Origin: Deltaproteobacteria bacterium
Lineage (GTDB): Bacteria > Myxococcota > JACRCW01
Length of the DNA stretch: 64,000 nt
Direction: 5' to 3'
Assembly (NCBI GenBank): GCA_016218805.1
Contig: JACRCW010000128.1
Span: forward strand, 1 to 64,000
Shown here: in pieces, positions 23,625 to 32,978 of the stretch
Layout: each line of letters begins with the position of its first letter
Position numbering within the stretch: the first letter of the stretch is position 1
Made by a program: the position numbers and the translations under genes
The notes under the pieces: model-generated
Told to the model about the DNA's origin: nothing
The model's database searches: none
Seen by the model: only the letters and a program-made list of their open reading frames with translations

Positions 23625-24293
23625 TCAGAAGTTCACCCGCACGTTGTCCCCCCGCGTCCCCAGCGCCAGCAGCTTGTCCCGCGCCGCCGTCACCATCCCC
23701 GGTGGCCCGCTCAGGAACGCCACCAGCCCGGTCCACGGCAGCGCGTCCCCCGCCAGCGCGTCCGTCACGCGGCCGGCCACCTCCGGCGGCTCCGGGACGT
23801 CACGGCTGACAAACAGCGTGGTCCGGTGCGCCCCGCGCAGGCGCTCCAGCAGGGCAAACCCGCCACGGTCACGCACGCCGTACAGCAGCGTGGCCACCGC
23901 GCCGCGCTCCACCACGGCGCCCAGCAGCGGGACCAACGGCGCAATGCCCGTCCCGCCGGCCACCAGCAACACCGGCGTGCCCGGCCGCACGCCCGTGAGC
24001 GGGAACCCAAACCCCTGGGCCCCGCCCAGGGTGAACTCGGTCCCGGGCGCGGCGCGGTACAGCGCCCCGGCGGCGCCGTCTCCGTCACGGACCAACAGTT
24101 CCACAGGGTCGCCAGGCGGGTTGACCAGGGCAAACCAGCCGGTGCCCTCCGGCGTCCCGGCCGCTACGTACTGGCCGGGCTGGGTATGTGAGACGCCGCC
24201 CAGGTCAGCCACGTGCAGCTCCAGCAGCACCTGGCGGGTGGCCGCCGGGAGGCGCCGGGCCACGCGGGCCGGCTGGGAGGGAAGGTGGGGCAT
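23625..24293 (-). CDS. Ferredoxin/flavin reductase-like oxidoreductase
   Basis: 222-residue FNR-superfamily protein: FAD-binding barrel followed by an NAD(P)-binding domain with VLLVAGGTGIAPLVPLL, then LLYGVRD and a closing LSGPPGMVTAARDKL. The usual RxYS flavin motif is degenerate (GWFALVNPPG), so FAD binding may be weakened or the enzyme may use another flavin. The ATG at 24293 gives MPHLPSQPARVA; a few in-frame codons upstream are also possible. No electron-transfer partner is adjacent, so the physiological acceptor is unknown. Confidence 0.82.
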   Translation of the reverse strand: MPHLPSQPARVARRLPAATRQVLLELHVADLGGVSHTQPGQYVAAGTPEGTGWFALVNPPGDPVELLVRDGDGAAGALYRAAPGTEFTLGGAQGFGFPLTGVRPGTPVLLVAGGTGIAPLVPLLGAVVERGAVATLLYGVRDRGGFALLERLRGAHRTTLFVSRDVPEPPEVAGRVTDALAGDALPWTGLVAFLSGPPGMVTAARDKLLALGTRGDNVRVNF

Positions 24294-24385
24294 GAGGGTG
24301 GGGACCGCCGGGAGGGCCGCCGTTCTACCGCGTTCCACCGCCTTGTGCCGGTGGGACCGCGTTGCTAATGGCCACGCCCCCCCCA

Positions 24386-24410
24386 CCCCGGATCCAGGTT
24401 GGATCCGGGG
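24386..24410. promoter_or_regulatory. Perfect 11-bp inverted repeat upstream of rpsB
   Basis: CCCCGGATCCA (24386-24396) is followed by GGT and its exact complement TGGATCCGGGG (24400-24410). It lies in the 250-base divergent gap before rpsB. It could be an operator, a leader hairpin or a start-proximal pause; no T-run follows. Nothing else obvious fills the 24294-24385 part. Confidence 0.5.
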
Positions 24411-24498
24411 AACCCACACGCGTTGGGCAGGGTGCAGGGGTCCCTCGCAGGCAGGAGGGCCTGTCACCGGTTTCACCCAGCGCGGAGGCACAACCACC

Positions 24499-24515
24499 GG
24501 GGCGTTTTCCGCCCC
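24499..24515 (+). promoter_or_regulatory. rpsB leader hairpin
   Basis: GGGGCG (24499-24504), loop TTTTC, CGCCCC (24510-24515), ending 28 bases before the rpsB ATG. The position fits a leader element that could sense excess S2 protein, as rpsB leaders do in other bacteria; that role is inference. Confidence 0.45.
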
Positions 24516-24543
24516 TGACATAAGAGAGATTGGAGACCACCCT

Positions 24544-25446
24544 ATGGCAGCCATCACCATGCAGCAGATGTTGGAAGCGGGCGCGCACTTCGGCCACCAG
24601 ACGCGGCGCTGGAACCCCAAGATGAAGCCGTACATCTGGGGCGCCCGCAACGGCATCTACATTGTGGACCTCCGCCAGACCGTGCCCATGTTCCGGTCCG
24701 CCTACCAGTTCCTGGTGGACATCACCGCCCGCGGCGAAAAGGTGCTGTTTGTGGGCACCAAGAAGCAGGCGCAGGAAGTGGTGATGGAGGAGGCCACGCG
24801 CTCCGGCCAGTTCTACGTCCACAACCGCTGGCTGGGCGGCATGCTGTCCAACTTCCGCACCATCAAGGGCTCCATTGACCGGCTCAAGCAGATTGAGAAG
24901 ATGGCCACGGACGGCACGTTTGAGCGCCTGCCCAAGAAGGAGGTCCTCAAGCTGACCCGTGAGAAGGGCAAGCTGGAGAAGAACCTGCTGGGCATCAAGG
25001 AGATGAGCCGGCTGCCGGGCGCGGTGTTCGTCATTGACCCCAAGAAGGAGCACATTGCGGTGGACGAAGCCCGCAAGCTGGGCATCCCGATTGTGGGCAT
25101 TGTGGACACCAACTGCGATCCCGAGGGGATCCAGTTTGTCATCCCGGCGAACGACGACGCCATCCGCTCCATCAAGCTGTTCACCGGCGCGGTGGCGGAC
25201 GCCTGCCAGGAGGGCGGCGCGGTGTACGCGGAGAAGGCCGCGGCGCGCGCCGACAAGGGCGAGGAGGCCGGCAAGCCGGAGGCCGCCGAGCCGCGCAAGG
25301 AGGATCCGCGCCGCCGTGGTGGCCGTGGTCCGCGCGTGGAGTTTGTGAAGCGTGACGCGCCGGGCGCCAAGCCCGCGGCACCGGACGAGGAAGGCGCCGC
25401 CGAGGCGCCCGAGACGACGCCGGCGACCCCCGCCCCGCAGGCCTGA
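24544..25446 (+). CDS. rpsB: 30S ribosomal protein S2
   Basis: Small-subunit protein at the head-body junction. The first ~235 residues align with the family throughout: MLEAGAHFGHQTRRWNPKM, GIYIVDLRQT, NRWLGGMLSNFRTI and IVGIVDTNCDPEGI. Residues ~236-300 form a charged and Ala/Pro-rich C-terminal extension beyond the usual length, as in other myxobacteria. The ATG at 24544 is chosen by homology; GGAGA lies about 12 bases upstream and in-frame codons above it are not protein-like. Forms the conserved rpsB-tsf pair with an 88-base spacer containing a strong hairpin. Confidence 0.97.
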   Translation: MAAITMQQMLEAGAHFGHQTRRWNPKMKPYIWGARNGIYIVDLRQTVPMFRSAYQFLVDITARGEKVLFVGTKKQAQEVVMEEATRSGQFYVHNRWLGGMLSNFRTIKGSIDRLKQIEKMATDGTFERLPKKEVLKLTREKGKLEKNLLGIKEMSRLPGAVFVIDPKKEHIAVDEARKLGIPIVGIVDTNCDPEGIQFVIPANDDAIRSIKLFTGAVADACQEGGAVYAEKAAARADKGEEAGKPEAAEPRKEDPRRRGGRGPRVEFVKRDAPGAKPAAPDEEGAAEAPETTPATPAPQA

Positions 25447-25483
25447 GTTCCCCGTTCATCAAGGCAGTCCCAAGACAACGGGC

Positions 25484-25504
25484 GGGCGCCGCGGGTCGGC
25501 GCCC
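25484..25504 (+). terminator. rpsB-tsf intercistronic hairpin (attenuator)
   Basis: GGGCGCCG (25484-25491), loop CGGGT, CGGCGCCC (25497-25504): a perfect 8-bp GC stem between rpsB and tsf, followed by a C-run rather than Ts. It likely reduces tsf transcription relative to rpsB or protects the rpsB 3' end. Confidence 0.55.
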
Positions 25505-25534
25505 CCCCGTCCGTGCTCACTGGAGAGATTTCCC

Positions 25535-26182
25535 ATGATTTCAGCCGACCAGGTGAAGGCCCTGCGCGAGAAGACCGGCGCGGGGATGATGGAATGCAAG
25601 CAGGCGCTCACCGAGACCAACGGTGACATGACCAAGGCCGAAGAGGTCCTGCGCAAGAAGGGCGTGAAGACCGCCGAGAAGAAGGCCGGGAACATCGCCG
25701 CGGAAGGCGCGGTGGGTTCCTACATCCACATGGGCGGGAAGATTGGCGTCCTTGTGGAGATCAACAGCCAGACGGACTTTGCCGCCAAGGGTGAGGAGTT
25801 CCAGGAACTGGTGCGTGACGTGGCCATGCACATTGCCGCGGCCAACCCGCGCTGGATCCGCCGCGAAGAGGTGCCGCCGGAGGTGGTGGCCAAGGAGAAG
25901 GAGATCGCGGTGGAGGTGGCCCGCAAGGAGGGCAAGCCGGACAAGATCCTTGAGAAGATCGCCGAGGGGAAGGTGGTCAAGTTCTACGAGGAGAACTGCC
26001 TGCTGGAGCAGAAGTTTGTGAAGGACCAGGACAAGACGGTGCAGCAGATGCTCACCGACAAGATCGCCAAGATCCGTGAGAACCTGTCCATCCGCCGCTT
26101 TGCGCGCTTCCAGCTGGGCGAAGGCATTGAGAAGAAGACCGGGGACTTTGCCAAGGAAGTGGCCGCGGCCGCGGGGCACTGA
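25535..26182 (+). CDS. tsf: Elongation factor Ts
   Basis: Nucleotide-exchange factor for EF-Tu. 215 residues, the short form. The N-terminal UBA-like domain has the signature LREKTGAGMMECKQAL, then KGVKTAEKKAGNIAAEGAV and the core VEINSQTDFAAKGEEF. A single dimerisation/core region follows, ending RRFARFQLGEGIEKK. The ATG at 25535 follows TGGAGAGATTTCCC. Second gene of rpsB-tsf. Its end is only 6 bases from a convergent membrane-protease gene, leaving no room for a separate terminator. Confidence 0.97.
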   Translation: MISADQVKALREKTGAGMMECKQALTETNGDMTKAEEVLRKKGVKTAEKKAGNIAAEGAVGSYIHMGGKIGVLVEINSQTDFAAKGEEFQELVRDVAMHIAAANPRWIRREEVPPEVVAKEKEIAVEVARKEGKPDKILEKIAEGKVVKFYEENCLLEQKFVKDQDKTVQQMLTDKIAKIRENLSIRRFARFQLGEGIEKKTGDFAKEVAAAAGH

Positions 26183-26188
26183 CCCCGG

Positions 26189-27058
26189 TCAGCTCCACGT
26201 CACGCTCACCCGGACCACCTCGCCGATGACGTTGCTGAGCCCGTGGTAGACCACGGCGGCGAGGATGGACCCGGAGGACGAGCGCAGCGCACAGAACAGC
26301 AGCGCCGGGAAGAACGGCAGCAGGCGGGTGGGGTTCCATTCGCCCACAAAGTGGCCCAGCGCGAACCACGCGCTTCCCAACAGCACCGCCTTGCCCAGCC
26401 CTGCGCCCAGCACCGTGACGCGGGGCGGCCAGGCGCGCGCGAGCAGCGTGTGCACGTAGCCGCGGTAGAACAGCTCCTCCGGCACGGCGACCACGACCAG
26501 GTGCGTGAACATGAGCGCGGCAAACCCCGCGGGCAGCTGCCAGGCCACCTTGATGCTGTGCCCGGACTGCGCGGCCAGCCAGCGCTGCACCTCCACGTAG
26601 CCCCACGCAAACGGCGGGAAGGTCACAGCGCAGGCCAGCATCGCCAGGCCCAGTGAGCGCGCGGCGCCGCGGCCATCCAGCCGCGCGCCCACCGTGTAGG
26701 GGTGCAGCCACCACGACACCGCGCGCGCGCGGCGGCGCCCCCGCGGGCGCAGCAGGCGCACCAGCGCGTACGACAGGATGCGCAGCGGCACGCCCACCAG
26801 GCCGTGCGCGTGGATGCCGTACGCGCGCGGGGGAATGCGCGCCCTGTCCAGGCGGTCCAGCGGGATGACCAGCTGCCAGGCGGCGGCCAGCGTGAAGGCG
26901 GCGCCGGGAAGGCCCAGCGCGCCATCCAGCAGCGGCTTGGACAGCCCCAACAGGATGACCAGGCCCGCGCACAGGCCGAGCACTTCGCGCGGGCCGCGTT
27001 CCGGGTGCGCCTGGCTGGGCGGCGCCAGGCGGTCCAGCAGCGCGTTCAGGCGGTCCAT
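26189..27058 (-). CDS. CPBP-family (CAAX-type) intramembrane protease
   Basis: 289-residue multi-pass membrane protein. The glutamic-protease motifs are VPEELFYRGYVHTLL (motif 1, EE plus R), FALGHFVGEWNP (motif 2, His) and VYHGLSNVIGE (motif 3, His-x3-Asn), each within a hydrophobic helix. Family members cleave prenylated or peptide substrates; in myxobacteria some CPBP proteins act as myxosortases on MYXO-CTERM proteins. A MYXO-CTERM-like protein occurs in this window (32979-34814), but pairing is inference. The ATG at 27058 is chosen over in-frame codons up to 27310, whose translation is low-complexity. Divergent from the next gene. Confidence 0.85.
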   Translation of the reverse strand: MDRLNALLDRLAPPSQAHPERGPREVLGLCAGLVILLGLSKPLLDGALGLPGAAFTLAAAWQLVIPLDRLDRARIPPRAYGIHAHGLVGVPLRILSYALVRLLRPRGRRRARAVSWWLHPYTVGARLDGRGAARSLGLAMLACAVTFPPFAWGYVEVQRWLAAQSGHSIKVAWQLPAGFAALMFTHLVVVAVPEELFYRGYVHTLLARAWPPRVTVLGAGLGKAVLLGSAWFALGHFVGEWNPTRLLPFFPALLFCALRSSSGSILAAVVYHGLSNVIGEVVRVSVTWS

Positions 27059-27372
27059 GGCGCGGGCGGGCGCGCACTCCGCGCGTGGGTCGCCTCCCCC
27101 CTTGTGGGTGAGGCCGGAGCATGGTCCGGATGGGGGGCGCGCCAGGGCGCAGGCACCACGCGCTCCGCCCACCCCCCACCCGACAAGCCGTGCCGGCTCG
27201 TTGGCCTCCGCCCGGGTGGGGGGAGGCATGGCGGGGCGGGACGGACTAGCGTGCCCGCGGCCGGGAACGGGGGATGGCGGCTTGGGAAGGGAAGCGTCAC
27301 TTGGGGGCACCCGCGGCCGACGAGCCTACGGCAGGGCAGGGCGGGGGTGACAAGGGGTCTGAAGGGGACGGC

Positions 27373-28086
27373 ATGGGCGCATGGTTGTTCCGGCACCGGC
27401 TGGGCGTGATGGCGGGGGCGTTCCTCGTGGGGCTGCTGAGCCTGTTCCTGGCGGCGCGCCTGGCCGGGGACGGGCGCTGGTACCTGTGGCCGGTGTGGTT
27501 CCTGGACGGGCAGCCGGGCCTGCCGCGTCTCACGCTGCGGGTCACCGGCGCGGGCTGCCTGGCGGCGTTTGCGCTGCGCTGCTGGGGCGAGGCCCACCTG
27601 GGCGCCGCGGTGTACGGCCAGGGCCGCACGGCCGGTCTGGTCGACACGGGCCCGTTCGCCTGGCTGCGCAACCCGCTGTACGTGGGCACCTGGCTGTTCT
27701 TCCTCTCCGCGGTGGCGCTGTGGGCACCGGCGCTGGGCTGGGTGGCGCTGTGCGCCGGGTTTGCCGCGGCGCTGCACGCCATGGTGCTCCACGAAGAGAC
27801 CCTGCTGCGCGGCGCGCTGGGTGCGCCGTACGTGAACTACCTCACGCGGGTGCCGCGCTGGCTGCCCCGGCGGCGCGCGGCTGCGCCGGGTGCGGTGACG
27901 CCGTCGGCGGCCGCCTGGCGCGCGGCCGCACTGGGGAACCTGGGGCTTTTGTCCCTGGGCTGTTACCGCGTGGTCGTGGGGGCGGGCGTGCCCGGTGAGA
28001 TCCCGGGCGCGCTCAACGCGCTGCTGGTGCTGACCTGGGTGGTGGTGGTGGTGGTGCGCCGCCGCCGGCGGTCCGCGGCGGCGTGA
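27373..28086 (+). CDS. ICMT/PEMT-like membrane methyltransferase
   Basis: 237-residue membrane protein of the isoprenylcysteine carboxyl methyltransferase-like group. The core shows DTGPFAWLRNPLYVGTWL (cofactor and metal region RNP.Y.G), LHEETLLRGALGAPYVNY and RVPRWLP. Several hydrophobic helices surround it, and the C-terminus is a basic tail (RRRRRSAAA). The bacterial substrate is unknown; phospholipid or small isoprenoids are possible. The ATG at 27373 follows GAAGGGGACGGC; codons upstream look non-coding. The 314-base gap 27059-27372 before it shows no gene. Sits next to a CAAX-type protease, echoing the eukaryotic prenyl-processing pair, though no prenyltransferase is present. Confidence 0.8.
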   Translation: MGAWLFRHRLGVMAGAFLVGLLSLFLAARLAGDGRWYLWPVWFLDGQPGLPRLTLRVTGAGCLAAFALRCWGEAHLGAAVYGQGRTAGLVDTGPFAWLRNPLYVGTWLFFLSAVALWAPALGWVALCAGFAAALHAMVLHEETLLRGALGAPYVNYLTRVPRWLPRRRAAAPGAVTPSAAAWRAAALGNLGLLSLGCYRVVVGAGVPGEIPGALNALLVLTWVVVVVVRRRRRSAAA

Positions 28087-28186
28087 GCCCTCAGTACACG
28101 TCCCCAGAGAAAGCTGATCCTATGAGGCGCGCTTGCGTGCGGGGTCCGCCATCGACGGCAGAGGGCGGGCAATGGACCACGGCGTA

Positions 28187-28218
28187 GGGCGGGGGCTCGT
28201 CCGGCTCGTCCCCCGCCC
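28187..28218. repeat. REP-like palindrome, copy 1
   Basis: GGGCGGGGG (28187-28195) pairs with CCCCCGCCC (28210-28218) around a 14-base core CTCGTCCGGCTCGT. It is almost the reverse complement of the element at 28372-28403 and lies in the convergent gap 28087-28611, which has no supported gene. Confidence 0.65.
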
Positions 28219-28371
28219 GGTTCACTCAAACGCGGGCGCTCCCGTCTCCCTGACGGCATGGTGTGCGAGCCGCCCCATCACCGCACGGAGAGCAGAGTCG
28301 AGCCGAATCCGTTCTCTGCGACACGGCGGAGGAGGAAGACCTCGCGTGTGAACGGCCCCGCATCTCCAATC

Positions 28372-28403
28372 GGGCGGGGGACAAGCCGGACAAGCCCCCG
28401 CCC
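28372..28403. repeat. REP-like palindrome, copy 2 (inverted)
   Basis: GGGCGGGGG (28372-28380), core ACAAGCCGGACAAG, CCCCCGCCC (28395-28403). Its complement differs from copy 1 at two core positions, and a GTAGGGC flank is also shared. Together they form an inverted pair 185 bases apart, like a BIME, and may act as a two-way terminator. Confidence 0.65.
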
Positions 28404-28409
28404 TACAAG

Positions 28410-28485
28410 GAACGCGCGGAAACCCGCGGAAAGACGCGCAAAAAACCCGCGGAAAGACCTGCGGAAACCAGAGGAAACACGCGGA
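28410..28485. repeat. Imperfect ~11-bp GGAAA repeats
   Basis: About seven degenerate units of the type CGCGGAAAGAC recur every 11 bases or so, placing A-tracts roughly once per helical turn in DNA that is otherwise very GC-rich. This may bend the DNA; no coding potential is seen. Confidence 0.55.
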
Positions 28486-28611
28486 ACAGCGCCCTCCGCC
28501 ACACGCGGCGGCCGGAACAACGTGGCCGCCTCTGCGGCACCGATCCACGGCGCCTTGGCAGCAGCGGTGCAGAAGCCCGCTCACAAGGTCACTTTCTCCG
28601 GGGAGCCGTAC

Positions 28612-30159
28612 TCAGGCGTTGGCCTCTTCGCCTTCGCCTTCCTCAACAACGGAGTCGCTCACCAGCTGCTGGGCAATGTCCAGCGCCCGGCGCAGCTTCT
28701 CGCGAATCTGTTCGTCCGCCTTGAGCTTCTTGTGCGCCTTGAGCAGGCGCTCTTCGTTCTTCTGCGCGTCCTCCTGGGCGCCGCGCAGCGCGGCTTCCAC
28801 CTCATCCACCTTGGCGCGCAGCTCACCCAACTCCGCCTGCGCCGTCTCCGCCGCGCTGGCGCGCTGCTCCAACTCCTCCACCTGCGCCTGCAGGGCCCCG
28901 GCCTGGCCCTGCGCCTCCGCCAGCTGTGAGGTCAGATCATTGAGACGCGACGCCGCCGACGACTCCGCGTCCTGGGCGTGCTGCTCGGCCGCCTGCAGGC
29001 GCGCCTCCAGCGTGGCCACCTGCGTCTCCAGCTCGCCCTTGGCCGCGTCCGCCGCGTTGGCGCGCTCCTCCGCCTGGCCCACCGCCTCCTGCTGCTCCAC
29101 CACCTCCTTTTCCTTGGCAAACACTTCGTCCTTGAGCTTCAGGAGTTCCTTGTCCTTGGTGTTGATCTGCTCCTTGAGGTGCAGGATCTCCTTGGCGGAG
29201 GTGGCTGAGACCTTGCCTTCGTCACCACCCTTGGCCCGCGCGGCGGCCTCCTGCGCCTGCTTGAGCTGGCTTTCCAGCGCCGCCACGCGCGCCTTGAGGT
29301 CACCGTTTTCCTTGCGCGCGTCCTTGAGCTGCCGCTCCGTCTCCGGGTCAGGCCGGACCACCTCCACGGGCGTGGGCGGCTTGCTGGTCACGGGCGCAGA
29401 GGCGGCCGGGCGTGCGGGAGCGGGGGGGGGCGCGCTGGCGGGCCGGGCGGAGGTGGCGGGCTTGGGCGCCGGCTTGGTGGACGGCCCCAGCAGCGAATCC
29501 AGGTCCATGTCCTTGGCCGCCGTCCGCGCCGCGGGCCGGGCCGCGGCTGCCGGCGGTGGCGGCGGTGGGGGCGGCGGTGGCGGCGGCTCAGGGGGCGGGG
29601 GCTCCGTGGGCAGTGCGTCCAGGCTTTCGGCACCCAGCGCGGCCAGGGGGTCCTCCTCCAGGGCGGGCTCGGGCGGCGGGGGTGGCGGCGCCGCGTCCTC
29701 CATGCCGGCGGTCAGGCTGTCAAAGTTGAGGTCGTCACCCTCGGCGGCCACCACCTCCTCCTGCGGCGCGGCGGCCTCGGGCTCCGGCAGGCCAATGAGC
29801 GCGCCGATCTTCTCCAGCAGGGCCTCGGGGTCAAACGGCTTGATGAGGTAGTCCTCGGCGCGCGTCTTGAGCTTCTTGTGCTGCTCAAACGTCTCCGGCG
29901 TGGCCTCACTGGAGGTGATGACCAGCGGGATGCCCTTGAGGTCGTCGTCCTTCTTGAGCTTGTTGCAGATGGAGTAGCCGCTCATCTTGGGCAGCTCCAC
30001 GCACAGCACAATGAGCTGTGGGCGGTCCGTCTTGGCGCGGTCCAGGGCGTCCTTGCCGTCGGGTACCACCGTGACCTGCAGGCCGCGGCCGGCCAGTGCC
30101 GACGTCAATCCGTCCGTGAAAGCTTGATCCGCATCCACCAGGAAGATGTGCTTGGACAT
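28612..30159 (-). CDS. frzS: FrzS-like pseudo-receiver coiled-coil protein
   Basis: 515 residues. Residues 1-~125 are a receiver domain closely resembling Myxococcus FrzS (MSKHIFLVDADQAFTDGL, CNKLKKDDDLKGIPLVI, EQHKKLKTRAEDYLIKPF). The phospho-acceptor position in LIVLCVELPKMSG is Cys, not Asp, so it is probably a pseudo-receiver, as FrzS is. Residues ~130-300 are disordered and Pro-rich with a 12-Pro run; ~300-500 is one long coiled coil (LKEQINTKDKELLKLKDEV), and the end is acidic. FrzS is a polarly localised protein controlling type IV pilus motility with the Frz pathway. The ATG at 30159 is set by homology. A TTGACC...TAGCGT promoter lies upstream; pyrG is divergent. Confidence 0.85.
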   Translation of the reverse strand: MSKHIFLVDADQAFTDGLTSALAGRGLQVTVVPDGKDALDRAKTDRPQLIVLCVELPKMSGYSICNKLKKDDDLKGIPLVITSSEATPETFEQHKKLKTRAEDYLIKPFDPEALLEKIGALIGLPEPEAAAPQEEVVAAEGDDLNFDSLTAGMEDAAPPPPPPEPALEEDPLAALGAESLDALPTEPPPPEPPPPPPPPPPPPAAAARPAARTAAKDMDLDSLLGPSTKPAPKPATSARPASAPPPAPARPAASAPVTSKPPTPVEVVRPDPETERQLKDARKENGDLKARVAALESQLKQAQEAAARAKGGDEGKVSATSAKEILHLKEQINTKDKELLKLKDEVFAKEKEVVEQQEAVGQAEERANAADAAKGELETQVATLEARLQAAEQHAQDAESSAASRLNDLTSQLAEAQGQAGALQAQVEELEQRASAAETAQAELGELRAKVDEVEAALRGAQEDAQKNEERLLKAHKKLKADEQIREKLRRALDIAQQLVSDSVVEEGEGEEANA

Positions 30160-30279
30160 TCCGAGATCCCTGCCGCCGTGGGGGGTCGCCGCGCAGTGGG
30201 GGCCGCCGCGCGCGCCGCCGAACAAGACCGTGCGCTGGTGGAGGCGAAGAAAACGCCCGTCAGCACCCGGACTTTCAGG

Positions 30280-30309
30280 ACGCTAGCCACGGTGCCTGCC
30301 CGGGGTCAA
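30280..30309 (-). promoter_or_regulatory. Candidate promoter for the frzS-like gene
   Basis: On the minus strand TTGACC (30304-30309), an 18-base spacer and TAGCGT (30280-30285). It lies about 120 bases before the ATG at 30159 in the divergent frzS/pyrG gap (30160-30485), which contains no gene. Confidence 0.4.
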
Positions 30310-30401
30310 AGTCCTTGCCAACGCCACGTCGCTTCCCGGGCGTTTCCCGTCGGGCGGCGCGGATCCGCGGCGCGGGGGGCGCCGGCTCCGGCCGCGCGCG
30401 C

Positions 30402-30431
30402 TTGACGGCCAACACAGCGGGACCCTAGTTG
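30402..30431 (+). promoter_or_regulatory. Candidate promoter for pyrG
   Basis: TTGACG (30402-30407), 18-base spacer, TAGTTG (30426-30431), 54 bases before the ATG at 30486. It has the same spacing and TAG-type -10 as the divergent candidate for frzS. Confidence 0.4.
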
Positions 30432-30485
30432 CCCACGTCCCCTCCCGCGCCAGCTGGAGGCGTGACGGAAAGGCGGCGGCACACC

Positions 30486-32094
<1,609 letters not shown>

Positions 32095-32102
<8 letters not shown>

Positions 32103-32955
32103 GGCGGGGCGCGTCCACTGGGCGCAGTACGCGGCGCGCGCGGCCCTGCGGGCGGGCGGCTTCCGCGACACCACCGTGGCCACGCGCCAGGGCCGCATCC
32201 ACGTCTACCAGGCGCGCGGGCGCGGCCCGTCCGGGGACCTGGTGATCATCCACGGGCTGGGGTCCGCCGCCAGCGCGTTTGCGCGGACCATGCACGCACT
32301 GCGGCCGCACGCGCAGCGCATCCTGGCTCCGGAGCTGCCCGGCCACGGCTTCAGCGAGCCGCTGGCGGATCCCCCGTCCGTGGACGGGATGCTGGAGGCG
32401 CTCACCGAGGCGCTGGACGAGCTGCTGGACCGGCCCGCGGTGGTGTTTGGCAACAGCCTGGGCGGGGCGGCCGCGCTGCGGTTTGCGCTGCGCCGGCCGG
32501 CGCGGGTCAAGGGGCTGGTGCTGGGCTCTCCCGGCGGTGCGGCCATGAACCATGACGAGCTGCAGGCGCTGCTGGGTGCGTTCCGCGTGGACTCCAGCCG
32601 CGCCGGGCGCGCGCTGGCGGAGCGGTTGTTCCACACGCCGCCGTGGTTTGTGCCGCTGCTGGGCGGGTTCATCCGCCGGAACTTTGCGCAGGCGCCGCTG
32701 CGCGGGCTGGTCAACGCGTTCTCACCCGCGGACCTGCTCACGCCCGACGAGCTGGGGGGCCTGGCCATGCCGGTGCTGCTGCTGTGGGGCCGGGGTGAGA
32801 AGCTGCTGCCGCCGCGCGCGTTTGACTGGTTCCGCGCGCACCTGCCGCCACACGCCGTCATTGAGGAGCCCGCGGGTTGGGGTCACTGCCCGCAGCTGGA
32901 GCGCCCGCTGGAACTGGCGGAGCGGCTTGCGCGGTTCATGCACCAGGTGGCGTGA
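32095..32955 (+). CDS. Alpha/beta hydrolase
   Basis: 286 residues, alpha/beta-hydrolase fold. Oxyanion motif IIHGLGSAA, PELPGHGFSEPL, nucleophile elbow GNSLGGAAAL (Ser), acid in LLLWGRGEKLLPP and catalytic His in GHCPQLERPLEL. Substrate cannot be inferred; the best resemblance is to small esterases and meta-cleavage-type hydrolases. The start GTG 32095 overlaps pyrG by 8 bases, so it is probably co-translated, although no functional link with CTP synthesis is known. Convergent with a lipoprotein gene 23 bases away. Confidence 0.9.
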
Positions 32956-32978
32956 CCGCCCTTCTGCCGGCGCCTCCG

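Noticed and set aside
28222..28584. Minus-strand frame of 120 codons in the 28087-28611 gap
   Set aside because: Cys/Arg/Pro-rich composition, covers palindromes and repeats, and has no ribosome site.
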